Positions 18,957 to 28,255 of a DNA stretch of 64,000 nt are shown here, one piece after another (position 1 is the stretch's first letter; each line of letters begins with the position of its first letter). The notes under the pieces are model-generated. The model was not told where the DNA came from and did no database searches. It saw only the letters and a program-made list of their open reading frames with translations. Origin of the DNA: Pseudarthrobacter sp. NIBRBAC000502772 (GTDB taxonomy: Bacteria > Actinomycetota > Actinomycetes > Actinomycetales > Micrococcaceae); the NCBI RefSeq assembly GCF_006517235.1, contig NZ_CP041188.1, positions 3,038,001 to 3,102,000 of the forward strand, read 5' to 3'. Made by a program: the position numbers and the translations under genes.

Positions 18957-19063
18957 TCAGGCGAGGGAGAGGAGGAGCTTTTCCAAGTCTTTCCTGTCCA
19001 TCGATGTGTCCTTCTGGACAATGCACTGCTCCAGGCCCGTGGCGATGATGGCGAACCCGGCCC
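18957..19063 (-). pseudogene. CsoR/RcnR-family metal- or persulfide-sensing repressor, 3' fragment
   Basis: Only the last 35 or so residues remain (RAGFAIIATGLEQCI, then DLEKLLLSLA and stop). This is the C-terminal pattern of the actinobacterial CsoR-like repressors that sit beside sulfur-detoxification genes. Upstream of about 19063 the frame is replaced by the 5'-truncated persulfide dioxygenase gene reading the other way. The two genes were presumably divergent neighbours whose facing 5' ends were deleted together. Confidence 0.7.
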
Positions 19064-20196
19064 GTGACACCATCACCATTGGCAACATCAGCATCCAGGC
19101 CCTCCACACCCCCGGGCACACCCCCGAGCACCTGTCGTTCCTGGTGACCGACGGCGCATTCAGCGACCAGCCCGGCTACCTGCTCTCCGGCGACTTCGTC
19201 TTCTCCGGTGACCTGGGCCGTCCGGACCTGCTCGACGAGGCAGCCGGCGGCATCGACACCCGCTTCGAGGGCGCCAAGCAGCTGTTCGCCAGCCTGCGGG
19301 ACAAGTTCCTGACCCTGCCGGACTACGTCCAGGTCCACCCTGCCCACGGCGCGGCCAGCGCCTGCGGCAAGGCCCTGGGCGCCATCCCCTCCTCCACCGT
19401 CGGCTACGAGCGCCTCTACGCCTGGTGGGGCCCGTACCTGGCCGCCAACGAGGAACAGGGCTTCATCGACGAACTCCTCGACGGCCAGCCCGACGCGCAC
19501 GCTTACTTCGGCCGCATGAAGCGCGAAAACCGTGAAGACCCGGCCATCATGGGCGAACGCGCCCCGCTTCAGGAACTGGACCCGGCCGACGTCGCGAAGG
19601 ACCTCGCCGAGGACACCGTCACCTTCATCGACACCCGCCACCACACCGAAGTCCACGAAGGCGCGGTCACTCGCTCACTGAACGTTCCCGCCGGCAAGTC
19701 CGTGGCCAGCTACGGCTCCTGGGTGGTCAACCCGGAAACCGACAAGAACCCTCTGGTGCTCCTGGCTTCCGACCAGGAAACCGCGCAGGACATGTGGGAC
19801 CACCTCGTCCGGGTCGGCATCGACAACGTCGCCGGCTACGTCACCACCCTTGAAGGACTCCCCACGTTCACCCCGAAGCTGATCCAACCCGCGGCCCTCG
19901 CCGGCTTCGATGCGGCCATGGTGCTGGACGTCCGCAACCGCACCGAGCACACCGCCGGGCACATCCCCGGCTCCCACCAGCTCAGCGGCGGCCGCGTCAT
20001 GTGGCACCTCGATGAGCTGCCCACCGACGGCACCATCGTGACCTACTGCCAGTCCGGGGTCCGGAACTCCGTGGCTGCCAGCGCCCTGCGCCGCGCCGGG
20101 TACGACGTCGTCGAGCTCGACGGCAGCTACGCCGCCTGGGACGCCTGGCAGCAGATGCGGGAATCCGTTTCCAGCAACTACGCAAACCAGCCCTGA
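19060..20196 (+). pseudogene. Persulfide dioxygenase-like MBL-fold / rhodanese fusion, 5'-truncated
   Basis: About 378 residues remain. The first is the C-terminal part of a metallo-beta-lactamase domain (HTPGHTPEHLSFL, then LLSGDFVFSGDLGRPDL and HPAHGAASACGK). Two rhodanese domains follow; the second has the catalytic-loop motif CQSGVR near 20047. The N-terminal roughly 110 residues with the HxHxDH metal site are absent, so dioxygenase activity should be lost, although the rhodanese part could still be made from an internal start. Intact family members oxidise persulfides and transfer sulfane sulfur. The break coincides with the csoR remnant. Confidence 0.85.
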
Positions 20197-20261
20197 AGGC
20201 CAGCGGAACGGGCGGTTGGGAACGGTACCGGCTGAGCGGTCATTCCGTAGAACCTGCTCCA

Positions 20262-20277
20262 AGGACTACTGACCCTA
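20262..20277. promoter_or_regulatory. Candidate DosR-like box upstream of SHOCT/multicopper oxidase operon
   Basis: AGGACTACTGACCCTA lies 65 bp upstream of the SHOCT gene. It matches 10 of 14 positions of the DosR core GGGACTWWAGTCCC. It is supported mainly by recurrence of the pattern at eight other intergenic sites on the island. Confidence 0.35.
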
Positions 20278-20341
20278 CTGGTCCGCAGACACAGGAACCA
20301 GAATCGAACTAAGACAGGTCGAGAGGCGAAAGGTACCAGCC

Positions 20342-20575
20342 ATGATGTGGGGATACGGACAAGGCATGGGCTGGACGTGGCTCTGGGGCCTCCTCCTGCT
20401 GATAGGGATCGCCGTGCTGGTAATACTCGCGGTTCGCCTGTTTGGCGGCGGTGTGGGCCGCGGACACGACAACTCCGCGATGGCAAAGAGCCGGGCACGG
20501 CAGATCCTCGACGAACGCTTCGCGGCCGGTGAGCTGACGGCGGATCAGCTCCGAGTCCTCGGGGATGGCCCGTAG
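20342..20575 (+). CDS. Small SHOCT-domain membrane protein
   Basis: In 77 residues there is one transmembrane helix (about 12-32), a short Gly-rich linker and a C-terminal SHOCT motif (ARQILDERFAAGELTADQL). SHOCT is a short oligomerisation or targeting motif of unknown exact role. An AAAGG site lies ahead of the ATG. Its TAG stop overlaps the likely GTG start of the multicopper oxidase (TAGTG), so the pair should be coupled. Confidence 0.85.
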   Translation: MMWGYGQGMGWTWLWGLLLLIGIAVLVILAVRLFGGGVGRGHDNSAMAKSRARQILDERFAAGELTADQLRVLGDGP

Positions 20576-22038
20576 TGCGGCCCATGAGTCGCAGGAACGC
20601 GCTCTTGCTCGCTGGTCTTGGCGTCGCAGGAACAGCGGCGGGAGGGACGGGCCTGGTGTGGACGCTGACGGCCCGGCCTTCCCCCATCGCCGGAGGCGAA
20701 CTGACGGAACCGCCTGAGCATCGGAGCATCGGCGGCCGGCTCCGGGTTCGGCTCGAAGCCGCCCCTGGACAGATTCGGCTCGGCGGCCAGTTGGCGGCGG
20801 CCCTCGGCTATAACGGGACGGTTCCTGGCCCAACCCTGCGTCTCAGGGCTGGGGACGTCGTCAACCTTGAACTCGTCAACAATTTGGATCAGGTCACGAA
20901 CCTGCATGTGCACGGCCTCCATGTGTCCCCCCAGGGCAATGGGGACAATGTCTTTGTCTCCGTCGATCCTGGCTCGTCCTTCGAGTACGAGTACCGGATT
21001 CCAGCGGACCATCCCCCTGGTGTGTATTGGTACCACCCCCACCATCACGGCCGGGTCGGTGATCAGATTTTTTCCGGTCTCTTCGGGGCGATTGTCATCG
21101 AGGATCCGGAGCCGATGGCGGCAACGCGGGAGCGGGTGTTGGTAGTTTCTGATACCGCGTTGGATGGGTTCGGGAACATCCTGCCGGCCAGGGACATGGA
21201 CCGGATGATGGGCCGCGAAGGGGAACTCCTCCTGGTGAACGGCCAAAGCAATCCGCAGTTCAGCGCCCACCCTGGGGAACGGGAAAGATGGCGCATCATC
21301 AACGCGTGCGTCTCCCGTTACTTACGGCTGCGGCTCGAAGGGCAGCAAATGCAGCTCCTCGGCATGGACCTCGGCCGCTTCCGGAACCCGGAAAAAATGG
21401 ACGAAATCGTTCTGACTCCGGGGAACCGGGCAGACCTCCTTGTTACCACAGCAACCGGGGATTCTGTCCTGCGCTCTGTTTACCAGGATCGCGGAAGCAT
21501 GCCAGCGATGATGGGTCCGCAGTTCGGACCGGCGGACCCGGGAAACGGGCCGGACGGCGCCGCACTGGCCACTCTCCACGTCTCAGGCGAACCTGCGCCA
21601 TCCTTGGCGGACATGACTGCCCCTGCGGAAATGGGAGATCTGCGCTCATCCGCCGTCGCTGCACGCCGGCAGCTGGTACTGGCCACTGGCATGGGCATGG
21701 GTGGGGCAGGCATGATGCGCTTCACCGTCAACGGCAGGAAATTCAACGACGCGAGGACGGACACCACGGTTGCTGCCGGGACTGTAGAGGAATGGACCCT
21801 GACCAACCGCAGTCCAATGGACCACCCCTTCCACCTGCACGTATGGCCCATGCAGATCATCGAGGAAAACGGCCAGGCCGTGGATTCCCTTCTCTGGCAG
21901 GACGTAGTGAACGTACCGGCGAATGGGCGGGTGACGGTACGGATTGCGTTCGAGGACTTCCGCGGGCGCTCGGTCTACCACTGCCACATTCTGGACCACG
22001 AGGACCTTGGAATGATGGGCGTCATCGAAGTACGGTGA
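20575..22038 (+). CDS. Multicopper oxidase (laccase/copper-oxidase type)
   Basis: This is a 487-residue, three-cupredoxin-type enzyme. Copper-binding blocks are LHVHGLHVSP, WYHPHHHG, HPFHLHVWP and YHCHILDHEDLGMMG; the last contains the HCH trinuclear/T1 ligands and an axial Met. An N-terminal SRRNALLLAGLG segment resembles a Tat signal, which fits export of a folded copper enzyme. A GTG at 20575 overlaps the SHOCT stop; ATG at 20584 is the alternative. Likely reactions are oxidation of Cu(I), metals or phenolics with reduction of O2; the substrate is not inferable. Confidence 0.92.
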   Translation: MRPMSRRNALLLAGLGVAGTAAGGTGLVWTLTARPSPIAGGELTEPPEHRSIGGRLRVRLEAAPGQIRLGGQLAAALGYNGTVPGPTLRLRAGDVVNLELVNNLDQVTNLHVHGLHVSPQGNGDNVFVSVDPGSSFEYEYRIPADHPPGVYWYHPHHHGRVGDQIFSGLFGAIVIEDPEPMAATRERVLVVSDTALDGFGNILPARDMDRMMGREGELLLVNGQSNPQFSAHPGERERWRIINACVSRYLRLRLEGQQMQLLGMDLGRFRNPEKMDEIVLTPGNRADLLVTTATGDSVLRSVYQDRGSMPAMMGPQFGPADPGNGPDGAALATLHVSGEPAPSLADMTAPAEMGDLRSSAVAARRQLVLATGMGMGGAGMMRFTVNGRKFNDARTDTTVAAGTVEEWTLTNRSPMDHPFHLHVWPMQIIEENGQAVDSLLWQDVVNVPANGRVTVRIAFEDFRGRSVYHCHILDHEDLGMMGVIEVR

Positions 22039-22180
22039 CAGTCCGCCAGGACTTCAGCCCGCATCTAACAAAGACGTTCACCGGTGGGAGGCGCGGATAC
22101 GGTGATGCTTTTCCGAGCCGGTTTCCTATAGATGCCGAAGGCCCACGCTGCTGCTGTCCGCAGATGCCGCTTTCAGGCGG

Positions 22181-22195
22181 GGGACCAAGGGCTCT
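22181..22195. promoter_or_regulatory. Candidate DosR-like box upstream of PLDc_N/ABC operon
   Basis: GGGACCAAGGGCTCT lies 105 bp before the PLDc_N start. It matches 10 of 14 core positions, with a weak right half-site. It is the least convincing of the nine sites. Confidence 0.25.
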
Positions 22196-22300
22196 GTCGC
22201 CAGAATGCCCCGCGGATGACGCTTTGAAGAGGATGGGATATCGGTGAAGGGGAAGAACCCATGATTGCCAACACTGCAACGAGACCGGGACCGGCGGGAA

Positions 22301-22627
22301 ATGATCAATGATTTGTCGGCTCTCCCCACCGGTGTGCTGGTGGCCGTGGGGATCCTGGTATCCGCCGCGCTGGTGCTGGACGCAATTGCCCTGATCGACC
22401 TTTACCGGCGGCCTGCCGAACTGGTTGCCTTCGCGAATAAGTGGATTTGGCTAGTGCTGATGCTCGTTTTGAACGTACTTGGCCCGGTTCTGTACCTCCT
22501 GATTGGCCGCAAGGCCGCCTCCCCGCCGGAGGGCCCGGCCACGACAGGCAGCGCTTCGAAGCAAACCGGTGCCGTTGACGTGGCCGGCAAGCTCTACGGT
22601 CCCCCGGACCAACCCTTCCGACGTTGA
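22301..22627 (+). CDS. PLDc_N-domain two-helix membrane protein
   Basis: The 108-residue protein has two hydrophobic segments (about 8-28 and 40-60) with the PLDc_N pattern ALIDLYRRPAELV and NKWIWLVLMLVLNVLGPVLY. The hydrophilic tail is not conserved. The stop overlaps the TTG start of the ABC ATPase by 4 bp (TTGA). PLDc_N proteins are commonly fused to or placed next to ABC exporters and probably act as membrane accessory subunits. The ATG at 22301 is chosen as the first one ahead of the hydrophobic segment. Confidence 0.82.
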   Translation: MINDLSALPTGVLVAVGILVSAALVLDAIALIDLYRRPAELVAFANKWIWLVLMLVLNVLGPVLYLLIGRKAASPPEGPATTGSASKQTGAVDVAGKLYGPPDQPFRR

Positions 22628-23553
22628 ACGCGGCCATCGAAGCCGTCGGGCTCACCAAGTCCTTCGGACAAAAGCGGGCCCTCGACGCGGTCAGTCTAAG
22701 CGTCGAGGAGGGCTCCATTTTTGGCTTCCTGGGCCCGAACGGTGCCGGAAAGACCACCATGCTTCGTCTCCTGAGCGGCCTGGCCAGGCCTACTTCTGGA
22801 TCGCTCCTGGTGCTGGGACACGCCATGGACTCAGCCGACAACGCAGTCCGGGCCAGGGTCGGCTTCCTCCCGGACGTTCCCGCGTTCTACAACTGGATGA
22901 CCGCCGGTGAAACCATGCGGTTTGCGGGAAGGCTGCATGGAATGAACGGCAGGCAGCTGAACGATCGGGTGGACTTGCTGCTGGACATGGCGGGACTCGG
23001 ACAGGTGGGCACGCACGTAGGGGAATACTCGCGCGGAATGCGGCAGCGCCTGGGCGTCGCCCAGGCCCTCATCAACGCTCCGGAGCTGCTGTTGCTGGAC
23101 GAACCGACGGGCGCACTTGATCCCATAGGACGCAAAGACGTCCTGGAACTGATCGCATCGTTGCGTGGCCGCACCACAGTTTTTTTCTCCACCCACATCC
23201 TCGGCGATGCCGAGCGAATCTGCGACTCGATCGCCATCCTCGATCGGGGCCAGGTGGTGGCACAGGCGCCAATCGAGGAGATGAAGGAACGCTACTCGAA
23301 GCAGAAGATCGTCGTCGAAGTCACCCGCGGCGCCGACATACTCGCTGCGGCTATCTCCCACTGCGGCTGGGCGATATCGGTCACGCACGGAGCGCACGAC
23401 GTCCTGGAAGTCGCCGTCAGTGACCTTGGAGCCGCCCAGCACGCGATCCCTGCCATGATCAGCCGCCAAGGGACAGGCCTGGCACGTCTGGAGGTCAAGG
23501 AGATGGATCTCGAAGAGGTCTTCGTGCAACTCGTCGGGGGTGGCCGGACTTGA
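22624..23553 (+). CDS. ABC transporter ATP-binding protein (NosF/CcmA-like)
   Basis: In 309 residues there are Walker A GPNGAGKTT, a signature region EYSRGMRQRLGVAQ, Walker B LLLLDEPTGALDP and an H-loop FSTHIL. The roughly 90-residue C-terminal extension is typical of exporters of the NosF/DRA class. The TTG start overlaps the PLDc_N stop and the stop overlaps the TTG start of the permease, so the three are translated as a unit. The transported substrate is unknown; the neighbouring copper oxidase makes a copper or redox role possible, but this is inference. Confidence 0.92.
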   Translation: MNAAIEAVGLTKSFGQKRALDAVSLSVEEGSIFGFLGPNGAGKTTMLRLLSGLARPTSGSLLVLGHAMDSADNAVRARVGFLPDVPAFYNWMTAGETMRFAGRLHGMNGRQLNDRVDLLLDMAGLGQVGTHVGEYSRGMRQRLGVAQALINAPELLLLDEPTGALDPIGRKDVLELIASLRGRTTVFFSTHILGDAERICDSIAILDRGQVVAQAPIEEMKERYSKQKIVVEVTRGADILAAAISHCGWAISVTHGAHDVLEVAVSDLGAAQHAIPAMISRQGTGLARLEVKEMDLEEVFVQLVGGGRT

Positions 23554-24314
23554 ACGGATACCTCGTGTTCGCCCGCAAGGAGGCTCTTGAAATAGTCCGC
23601 ACCTGGCGCATCTGGGTGTTGCCGTCGATCCTGCTCTTCTTCGCACTCACCGGGCCGCCGCTCGCGCGTTTCACTCCCGAGCTCATCAACGCCCTGGCCG
23701 GCGAGCAGCTTGGCCAGTTCAGGATACCGCCACCCACCTACCTCGACGCCTACGGGCAATGGATCAAGAACCTGTCGCAAATCGTGCTGTTCGCACTCAT
23801 CATCATCTACGGCGGACTCATCTCATCCGAAATCCGGAGCGGCACCGCTGCCTTCGTCCTCACCAAACCTCTGTCCCGGGCGGCGTTTGTCATCATCAAG
23901 GCCATCGTTCATACCGCGTTCCTGGCGTTCACCCTGACGGCAGGGACGCTCATCACCTGGGGAGTGACACTTGCCGTATTCAGGGATGCGCCCGCTTCCG
24001 CACTGTGGAAGTCCGCGCTTCTCTGGCTGGTGCTCGGCGTCTTTTTCATCATGCTCATGACGGCGTTGTCCGTGATGATCCCCGCCCCCGCGGGGGCAGC
24101 CGGTGCCGGGCTCGGTGCCTATGCGTTGTTATCGGCCGTAGCCATCTGGGAACCCCTCCGCACTTACTCCCCGGCGGGCATCACCGGCCAGGCAACGTCC
24201 CTGGCCGCCGGCACCGAAACTGCCTCACCACTGTGGACGGTGACGACGTCGGTCCTGCTTTCCATAGCTTTGGTCTTGCTGGCGGCGGCACTCTTCCGCC
24301 GCAAGGAACTGTAA
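23550..24314 (+). CDS. ABC-2 type transporter permease (NosY-like)
   Basis: The 254-residue protein has six predicted membrane segments (about 22-40, 75-97, 115-137, 150-175, 178-198 and 225-245). The conserved SSEIRSGTAAFVLTKPLSR motif is typical of ABC-2/NosY permeases. It starts with TTG in a TTGA overlap. With the ATPase it forms an exporter. It is the last gene of the plus-strand set and converges on the small genes at 24372. Confidence 0.9.
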   Translation: MNGYLVFARKEALEIVRTWRIWVLPSILLFFALTGPPLARFTPELINALAGEQLGQFRIPPPTYLDAYGQWIKNLSQIVLFALIIIYGGLISSEIRSGTAAFVLTKPLSRAAFVIIKAIVHTAFLAFTLTAGTLITWGVTLAVFRDAPASALWKSALLWLVLGVFFIMLMTALSVMIPAPAGAAGAGLGAYALLSAVAIWEPLRTYSPAGITGQATSLAAGTETASPLWTVTTSVLLSIALVLLAAALFRRKEL

Positions 24315-24371
24315 GGAACGCCCAACCGCACTGACCGCTGACTGCCGCTGCCCGAAGTCCGGGCGAACGGG

Positions 24372-24731
24372 CTAAGCATCCCAGGCGGGCCGGGACGTCC
24401 CGCCGTCGTCCGTCCCTGTCACTGGGCGTTGAACCAGCAAAGACCGGAGTTCTTTCAGCAGTTCAAGCTGCCGGCTGTTGACGGCCATGAGCCGGTCTAT
24501 CTCGGCCTTGGCCTGCACATCCGTCTCATAGTCGTGCTGGGCCATCGCAGCCGCAATAGCATCCTGCCGTTTTGCGGCAATCAGCAGTATGGCACCTTGG
24601 AGACCCGCGACCATGGACAGGAAATCCGCCGCCCGCTCGCCCCTGGTGAGACCGGCCTTGTGCTGCACATGCCATGTGGTGTGTCCCGGATTCATGAGCC
24701 CAGCGTAAAGGCAACACCTTCCGGCGGACAT
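24372..24731 (-). CDS. Short DUF1003-related protein
   Basis: It is up to 119 residues. A hydrophobic segment (AADFLSMVAGLQGAILLIA) is followed by a helical region (QHDYETDVQAKAEIDRL) that matches the last membrane helix and cytoplasmic tail of DUF1003 membrane proteins. The N-terminal helix of that family is missing. ATG at 24731 has GGAAGG 6 bases upstream; ATG at 24695 (MNPGHTTW) would be a more family-like start. Function unknown. Confidence 0.65.
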   Translation of the reverse strand: MSAGRCCLYAGLMNPGHTTWHVQHKAGLTRGERAADFLSMVAGLQGAILLIAAKRQDAIAAAMAQHDYETDVQAKAEIDRLMAVNSRQLELLKELRSLLVQRPVTGTDDGGTSRPAWDA

Positions 24732-24752
24732 CCGACACCTTCCGATAGGGCA

Positions 24753-25040
24753 TCAGTGCGGGAGTAACAACTCCCCGAGCGCAAAAATGCCTGCCGCGAT
24801 CACCATCAGCACCAAGGCTGTCACCAAAAGCACGCTGCGGTCCCTCAAGCGGAACACTGCAAGACTGCCGGTGACAATCGCGGCCACCGCCACGATGAGC
24901 AACCCAACTACGACGAACTGCCTCACCTCGATGGGAAAAAGCAGAAAAACGCTCCAATAGAACGGGTACAGGACGACGGCAGCGGCCAGCCAGAGAGCCC
25001 ACCAGCCGACCATAGTGGATGGGAGTGGTTTCGCCGCCAT
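24753..25040 (-). CDS. Small membrane protein, three hydrophobic segments
   Basis: The 95-residue protein has hydrophobic stretches at about 10-30, 40-62 and 70-90 and very few charges. A GGAGG site stands 9 bases before the ATG, which supports translation. I do not recognise a family. It is divergent from the DUF3040 gene across a candidate DosR-like site and 21 bp upstream of the DUF1003-like gene on the same strand. Confidence 0.7.
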   Translation of the reverse strand: MAAKPLPSTMVGWWALWLAAAVVLYPFYWSVFLLFPIEVRQFVVVGLLIVAVAAIVTGSLAVFRLRDRSVLLVTALVLMVIAAGIFALGELLLPH

Positions 25041-25104
25041 TTGCTCATACCTCCGCTTTCCCCTGCCTGCCGGCCACCTCCGGGGTCGAGAGCCAAACCC
25101 CCTT

Positions 25105-25120
25105 CGGGACGTTCGCCCCT
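25105..25120. promoter_or_regulatory. Candidate DosR-like box in divergent promoter of DUF3040/ctpF operon
   Basis: CGGGACGTTCGCCCCT matches 11 of 14 positions of the DosR core (GGGAC, TT, G and CCC all present). It lies 78 bp upstream of the DUF3040 start, which leads into the P-type ATPase gene, and 64 bp from the divergent membrane-protein gene. Confidence 0.5.
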
Positions 25121-25198
25121 ACCCGCGCATGGCGGCCGGCATGACACTGGATAGTGACATCAGAGGCACACGTCCAATGTACGTTCAGGAGGGTACAG

Positions 25199-25528
25199 AT
25201 GTCGCTTTCCCGGCACGAGCGTGGCCTGCTCGACGAAATTGGGCGCCAGTTGATCGAGGACGACCCGAGGCTCGCCGCGCGTTTGGGTCAACCGCCGCGG
25301 CCGGCGTCCAATGGCTGGAGCCTGGCAGGCGGGGTGCTGCTTACTTTGACCGGCTTTGTCGTCCTGATGTCGGGAGCTGTGCTGATGTCCACGGCACTCG
25401 GGGCCGCTGGCTTCATCACCATGGCAGCCGGTGGAACACTGGCATCGCGCTGGATCGGCGTTTCCCGATTCCGGTGGGTAACGCGGCCGCCCAATCCTGA
25501 GGTGCGACACAACACCCCGGTCGAATAG
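25199..25528 (+). CDS. DUF3040 family membrane protein
   Basis: The 109-residue protein starts MSLSRHERGLLDEIGRQLIEDDPRLAARL, which is the DUF3040 hallmark, followed by two hydrophobic segments (about 40-60 and 62-80). The ATG at 25199 has GGAGG 7 bases upstream. The family is common in Actinobacteria and has no known function. Its stop is immediately followed by the ATPase start, so the two are co-translated. Confidence 0.85.
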   Translation: MSLSRHERGLLDEIGRQLIEDDPRLAARLGQPPRPASNGWSLAGGVLLTLTGFVVLMSGAVLMSTALGAAGFITMAAGGTLASRWIGVSRFRWVTRPPNPEVRHNTPVE

Positions 25529-28246
25529 ATGCCGGAGATACCCCATCATGGCCTTCCGGCCCACGAAGTCGTACTCCTCCTGGAGGCCCATCCCTTCGAG
25601 GGCCTGGACCCTGACACAGTGTCCCGAAGGCGTCAGCTCTACGGACCGAACGTACTCCCGCGCTCCAAAAGGGGCGAACTGCTCCGCAAAACAGCGCGGC
25701 AGTTCAACAACCCTCTGATCTACGTGCTGCTCGCGGCCGCAGGGGTGACAACCTACCTCGGTGAACAACTCGACACCTTTGTCATCCTTGCCGTGGTGCT
25801 GGTCAATACAGTGGTCGGGCTCGTGCAGGAGGTCCGCGCCGAGGGGGCACTGGATGCGCTGCGTCACCTAGTCCAGACCCACGCAGCCGTGATAAGGGGC
25901 GGCGTGCGGCTGGAAGTTCCCTCCGAAAAGTTGGTCCCGGGAGACCTCGTCCTGCTCGAAGCTGGTGACAAGGTACCCGCGGACATTCGCCTCGTCCGCC
26001 TTTGGGGCCTCAAAGTTGACGAATCGACGTTGACCGGGGAATCCGAAGCAGTGTCCAAGGATGAAGTGGTCCTGCCCGCCGCCACACCAGTCGCGGATCG
26101 CCGAAACATGGTTTACGGAGGAACCCTCGTGACGGCCGGAAGTGGTGCCGGAATCGTGGTGGCCACCGGTGGGGAAACGGAGCTCGGCGAGATCCATCGG
26201 CTCATGGGCACCGTCCAGCCCATGGCGACTCCCCTCACCCAAAAGCTTTCACGGTTCAGTATGACGCTCACTGTTGGCATCCTGGCCCTTGCCGCCTTTG
26301 CCTTCATCGTTGGGGTGGCACGCGGCCAGCAGCCGGCGGAAATGTTCACTGCCGCCGTAGCCTTGGCGGTTGGAGCCATACCCGAGGGCCTTCCAGCCGC
26401 CGTGACGGTCACGCTCGCCATTGGGGTTCGGCGCATGGCAAGACGGCGCGCGGTGGTCCGTCGTCTTCCGGTAGTCGAAACCTTGGGCAGCACAACGGTC
26501 ATCTGCTCGGACAAGACTGGAACCTTCACAGAAAACCAGATGACGGTGCGGGCCCTCTGGACTCCCTCGGCGCAGTATGAGGTATCCGGCTCCGGCTACG
26601 GCCCGGAGGGAACAATCCGCAGGCGTGCGCCCGGCCGGGAGGATGTTCAAGCTGGCAGGTCTGAGGCCCTCGATGACGCAGCGCTCCGCTGGTGCCTGCT
26701 GGCGGGCGGGGCCTGCAACGACGCCACGGTCCACTTTGAAGGGGACGTCTGGGGCGCCCGGGGTGACCCGACCGAGGCCGCGATGCTGGTGGTGGCGGGA
26801 AAAGGCGGAGTGGATATCAAGGAATTCCTGGAACGAACACCGCGGCTGGACTCCATTCCTTTCACTTCGGAGCTGCAATATATGGCCACGCTGCACGCGG
26901 CAGAACCATGGGCGCCGGGTTCCATTGTGCTGGTCAAGGGCGGTGTCGAACGGCTGCTTGAGCTTTGCTACGGGCAGATGGACCGCGGCGGTGAAACGGT
27001 ACCGGTTGAGCCCAAAACCGTGCTGCGGGCCGCCCACGCGCTAGCTGCCACTGGGCTGAGGGTACTAGCCACGGCATTGGTGCGGTTACCACCGGAGTCC
27101 GGAGTACTCGCCGGGGCACCCATCGAACGGAACCTGGTTTTGACGGGCCTGCAGGCCATGCTCGATCCCCCGCGAAAAGCCGCCGCGGCAGCCGTTGAAG
27201 CCTGCCACGAGGCTGGCATAGCGGTGAAAATGATCACCGGGGACCATGTGGGTACGGCGGTTTCCATCGCCGCGTCGGTGGGCCTGGACGGCAATCCTGA
27301 AGACGGCACCGCCCTGCTCGGCATCGACCTGGACAACATCCCCGGCGTCGAGCTCACTGCTGCCGTGGAGAGGGCAACCGTTTTCGCTCGGGTCTCCCCG
27401 GAGCAGAAGCTCCGGCTTATAAATGCGCTGCAGGCTGGCGGACATGTCGTTGCAATGACAGGCGACGGGGTCAACGATGCGCCCGCACTTCGCCAGGCGA
27501 ACGTGGGGATCGCCATGGGCCGTTCGGGAACCGAAGTGGCCAAAGAGGCCTCGGACATTGTGCTGACCGATGACAACTTCGCCACCATCGAAGCGGCCGT
27601 CGAAGAGGGCCGCAACGTCTTCGACAACCTGACCAAATTCATCGTCTGGACATTGCCGACGAACATGGGGGAAGGCCTGGTCATCCTGGTGGCGATCCTC
27701 ATTGGCGGGACACTCCCCATCCTGCCGACCCAGATCCTGTGGATCAATATGACAACCGCAGTAGCCCTCGGCCTGATGCTTGCCTTCGAGCCGGGGGAAC
27801 CGGGACTGATGTCCCGCCCGCCCCGGAACCCGGCCCTCCCATTGCTGACCTGGGCGCTGACGCTGCGGGTACTGCTGGTCTCGGCCCTCCTGGTCGGAGG
27901 CACATGGTGGATCTTCGAATGGGAACTCGCAGGCGGTGCCTCCCTCCCTGAAGCGAGGACGTCGGCAGTCAACCTCTTCGTCACCGTGGAGTTGTTCTAC
28001 CTATTCAGCTGCCGTTCACTGACGCGGCCGGCTTGGCGGATGGGCCCGTTCAGCAACCCCTGGGTAGTGGTTGGGGTCCTCATCCAGGCTGTCGGCCAAA
28101 TCGCCATCACATACTCCCCCGTAATGAACGGGCTCTTCCACACGGCCCCCATAGGCCCGGAGGCATGGCTGCGGATCTTCGGCCTCGCACTGCTCGCGTC
28201 AATGGTGGTCGCGGTGGACAAACGATTCCGGCGTCACATCCTTTAG
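25529..28246 (+). CDS. ctpF: P2-type cation-transporting ATPase, CtpF-like
   Basis: The 905-residue ATPase has the actuator TGES, phosphorylation site DKTGTFT, nucleotide domain KGGVERL, hinge TGDGVNDAP and M4 motif PEGLP. The N-terminal cation_ATPase_N region and ten membrane segments fit type P2. In M6 the motif is ILWINMTTAVALG; the Asp that PacL/SERCA pumps have after NxxT is absent. From memory the length and the C-terminal third (LFYLFSCRSLTR) closely resemble M. tuberculosis CtpF, a DosR-regulon member reported to export Ca2+. The ion is therefore uncertain. It forms an operon with DUF3040 and the following membrane gene. Confidence 0.9.
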   Translation: MPEIPHHGLPAHEVVLLLEAHPFEGLDPDTVSRRRQLYGPNVLPRSKRGELLRKTARQFNNPLIYVLLAAAGVTTYLGEQLDTFVILAVVLVNTVVGLVQEVRAEGALDALRHLVQTHAAVIRGGVRLEVPSEKLVPGDLVLLEAGDKVPADIRLVRLWGLKVDESTLTGESEAVSKDEVVLPAATPVADRRNMVYGGTLVTAGSGAGIVVATGGETELGEIHRLMGTVQPMATPLTQKLSRFSMTLTVGILALAAFAFIVGVARGQQPAEMFTAAVALAVGAIPEGLPAAVTVTLAIGVRRMARRRAVVRRLPVVETLGSTTVICSDKTGTFTENQMTVRALWTPSAQYEVSGSGYGPEGTIRRRAPGREDVQAGRSEALDDAALRWCLLAGGACNDATVHFEGDVWGARGDPTEAAMLVVAGKGGVDIKEFLERTPRLDSIPFTSELQYMATLHAAEPWAPGSIVLVKGGVERLLELCYGQMDRGGETVPVEPKTVLRAAHALAATGLRVLATALVRLPPESGVLAGAPIERNLVLTGLQAMLDPPRKAAAAAVEACHEAGIAVKMITGDHVGTAVSIAASVGLDGNPEDGTALLGIDLDNIPGVELTAAVERATVFARVSPEQKLRLINALQAGGHVVAMTGDGVNDAPALRQANVGIAMGRSGTEVAKEASDIVLTDDNFATIEAAVEEGRNVFDNLTKFIVWTLPTNMGEGLVILVAILIGGTLPILPTQILWINMTTAVALGLMLAFEPGEPGLMSRPPRNPALPLLTWALTLRVLLVSALLVGGTWWIFEWELAGGASLPEARTSAVNLFVTVELFYLFSCRSLTRPAWRMGPFSNPWVVVGVLIQAVGQIAITYSPVMNGLFHTAPIGPEAWLRIFGLALLASMVVAVDKRFRRHIL

Positions 28247-28255
28247 GAGGAAATC

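Noticed and set aside
18667..19660. Large minus-strand open frame (18919-19656) opposite the persulfide dioxygenase remnant
   Set aside because: It is antisense shadow; the real minus-strand content is limited to the csoR and DUF302 remnants.
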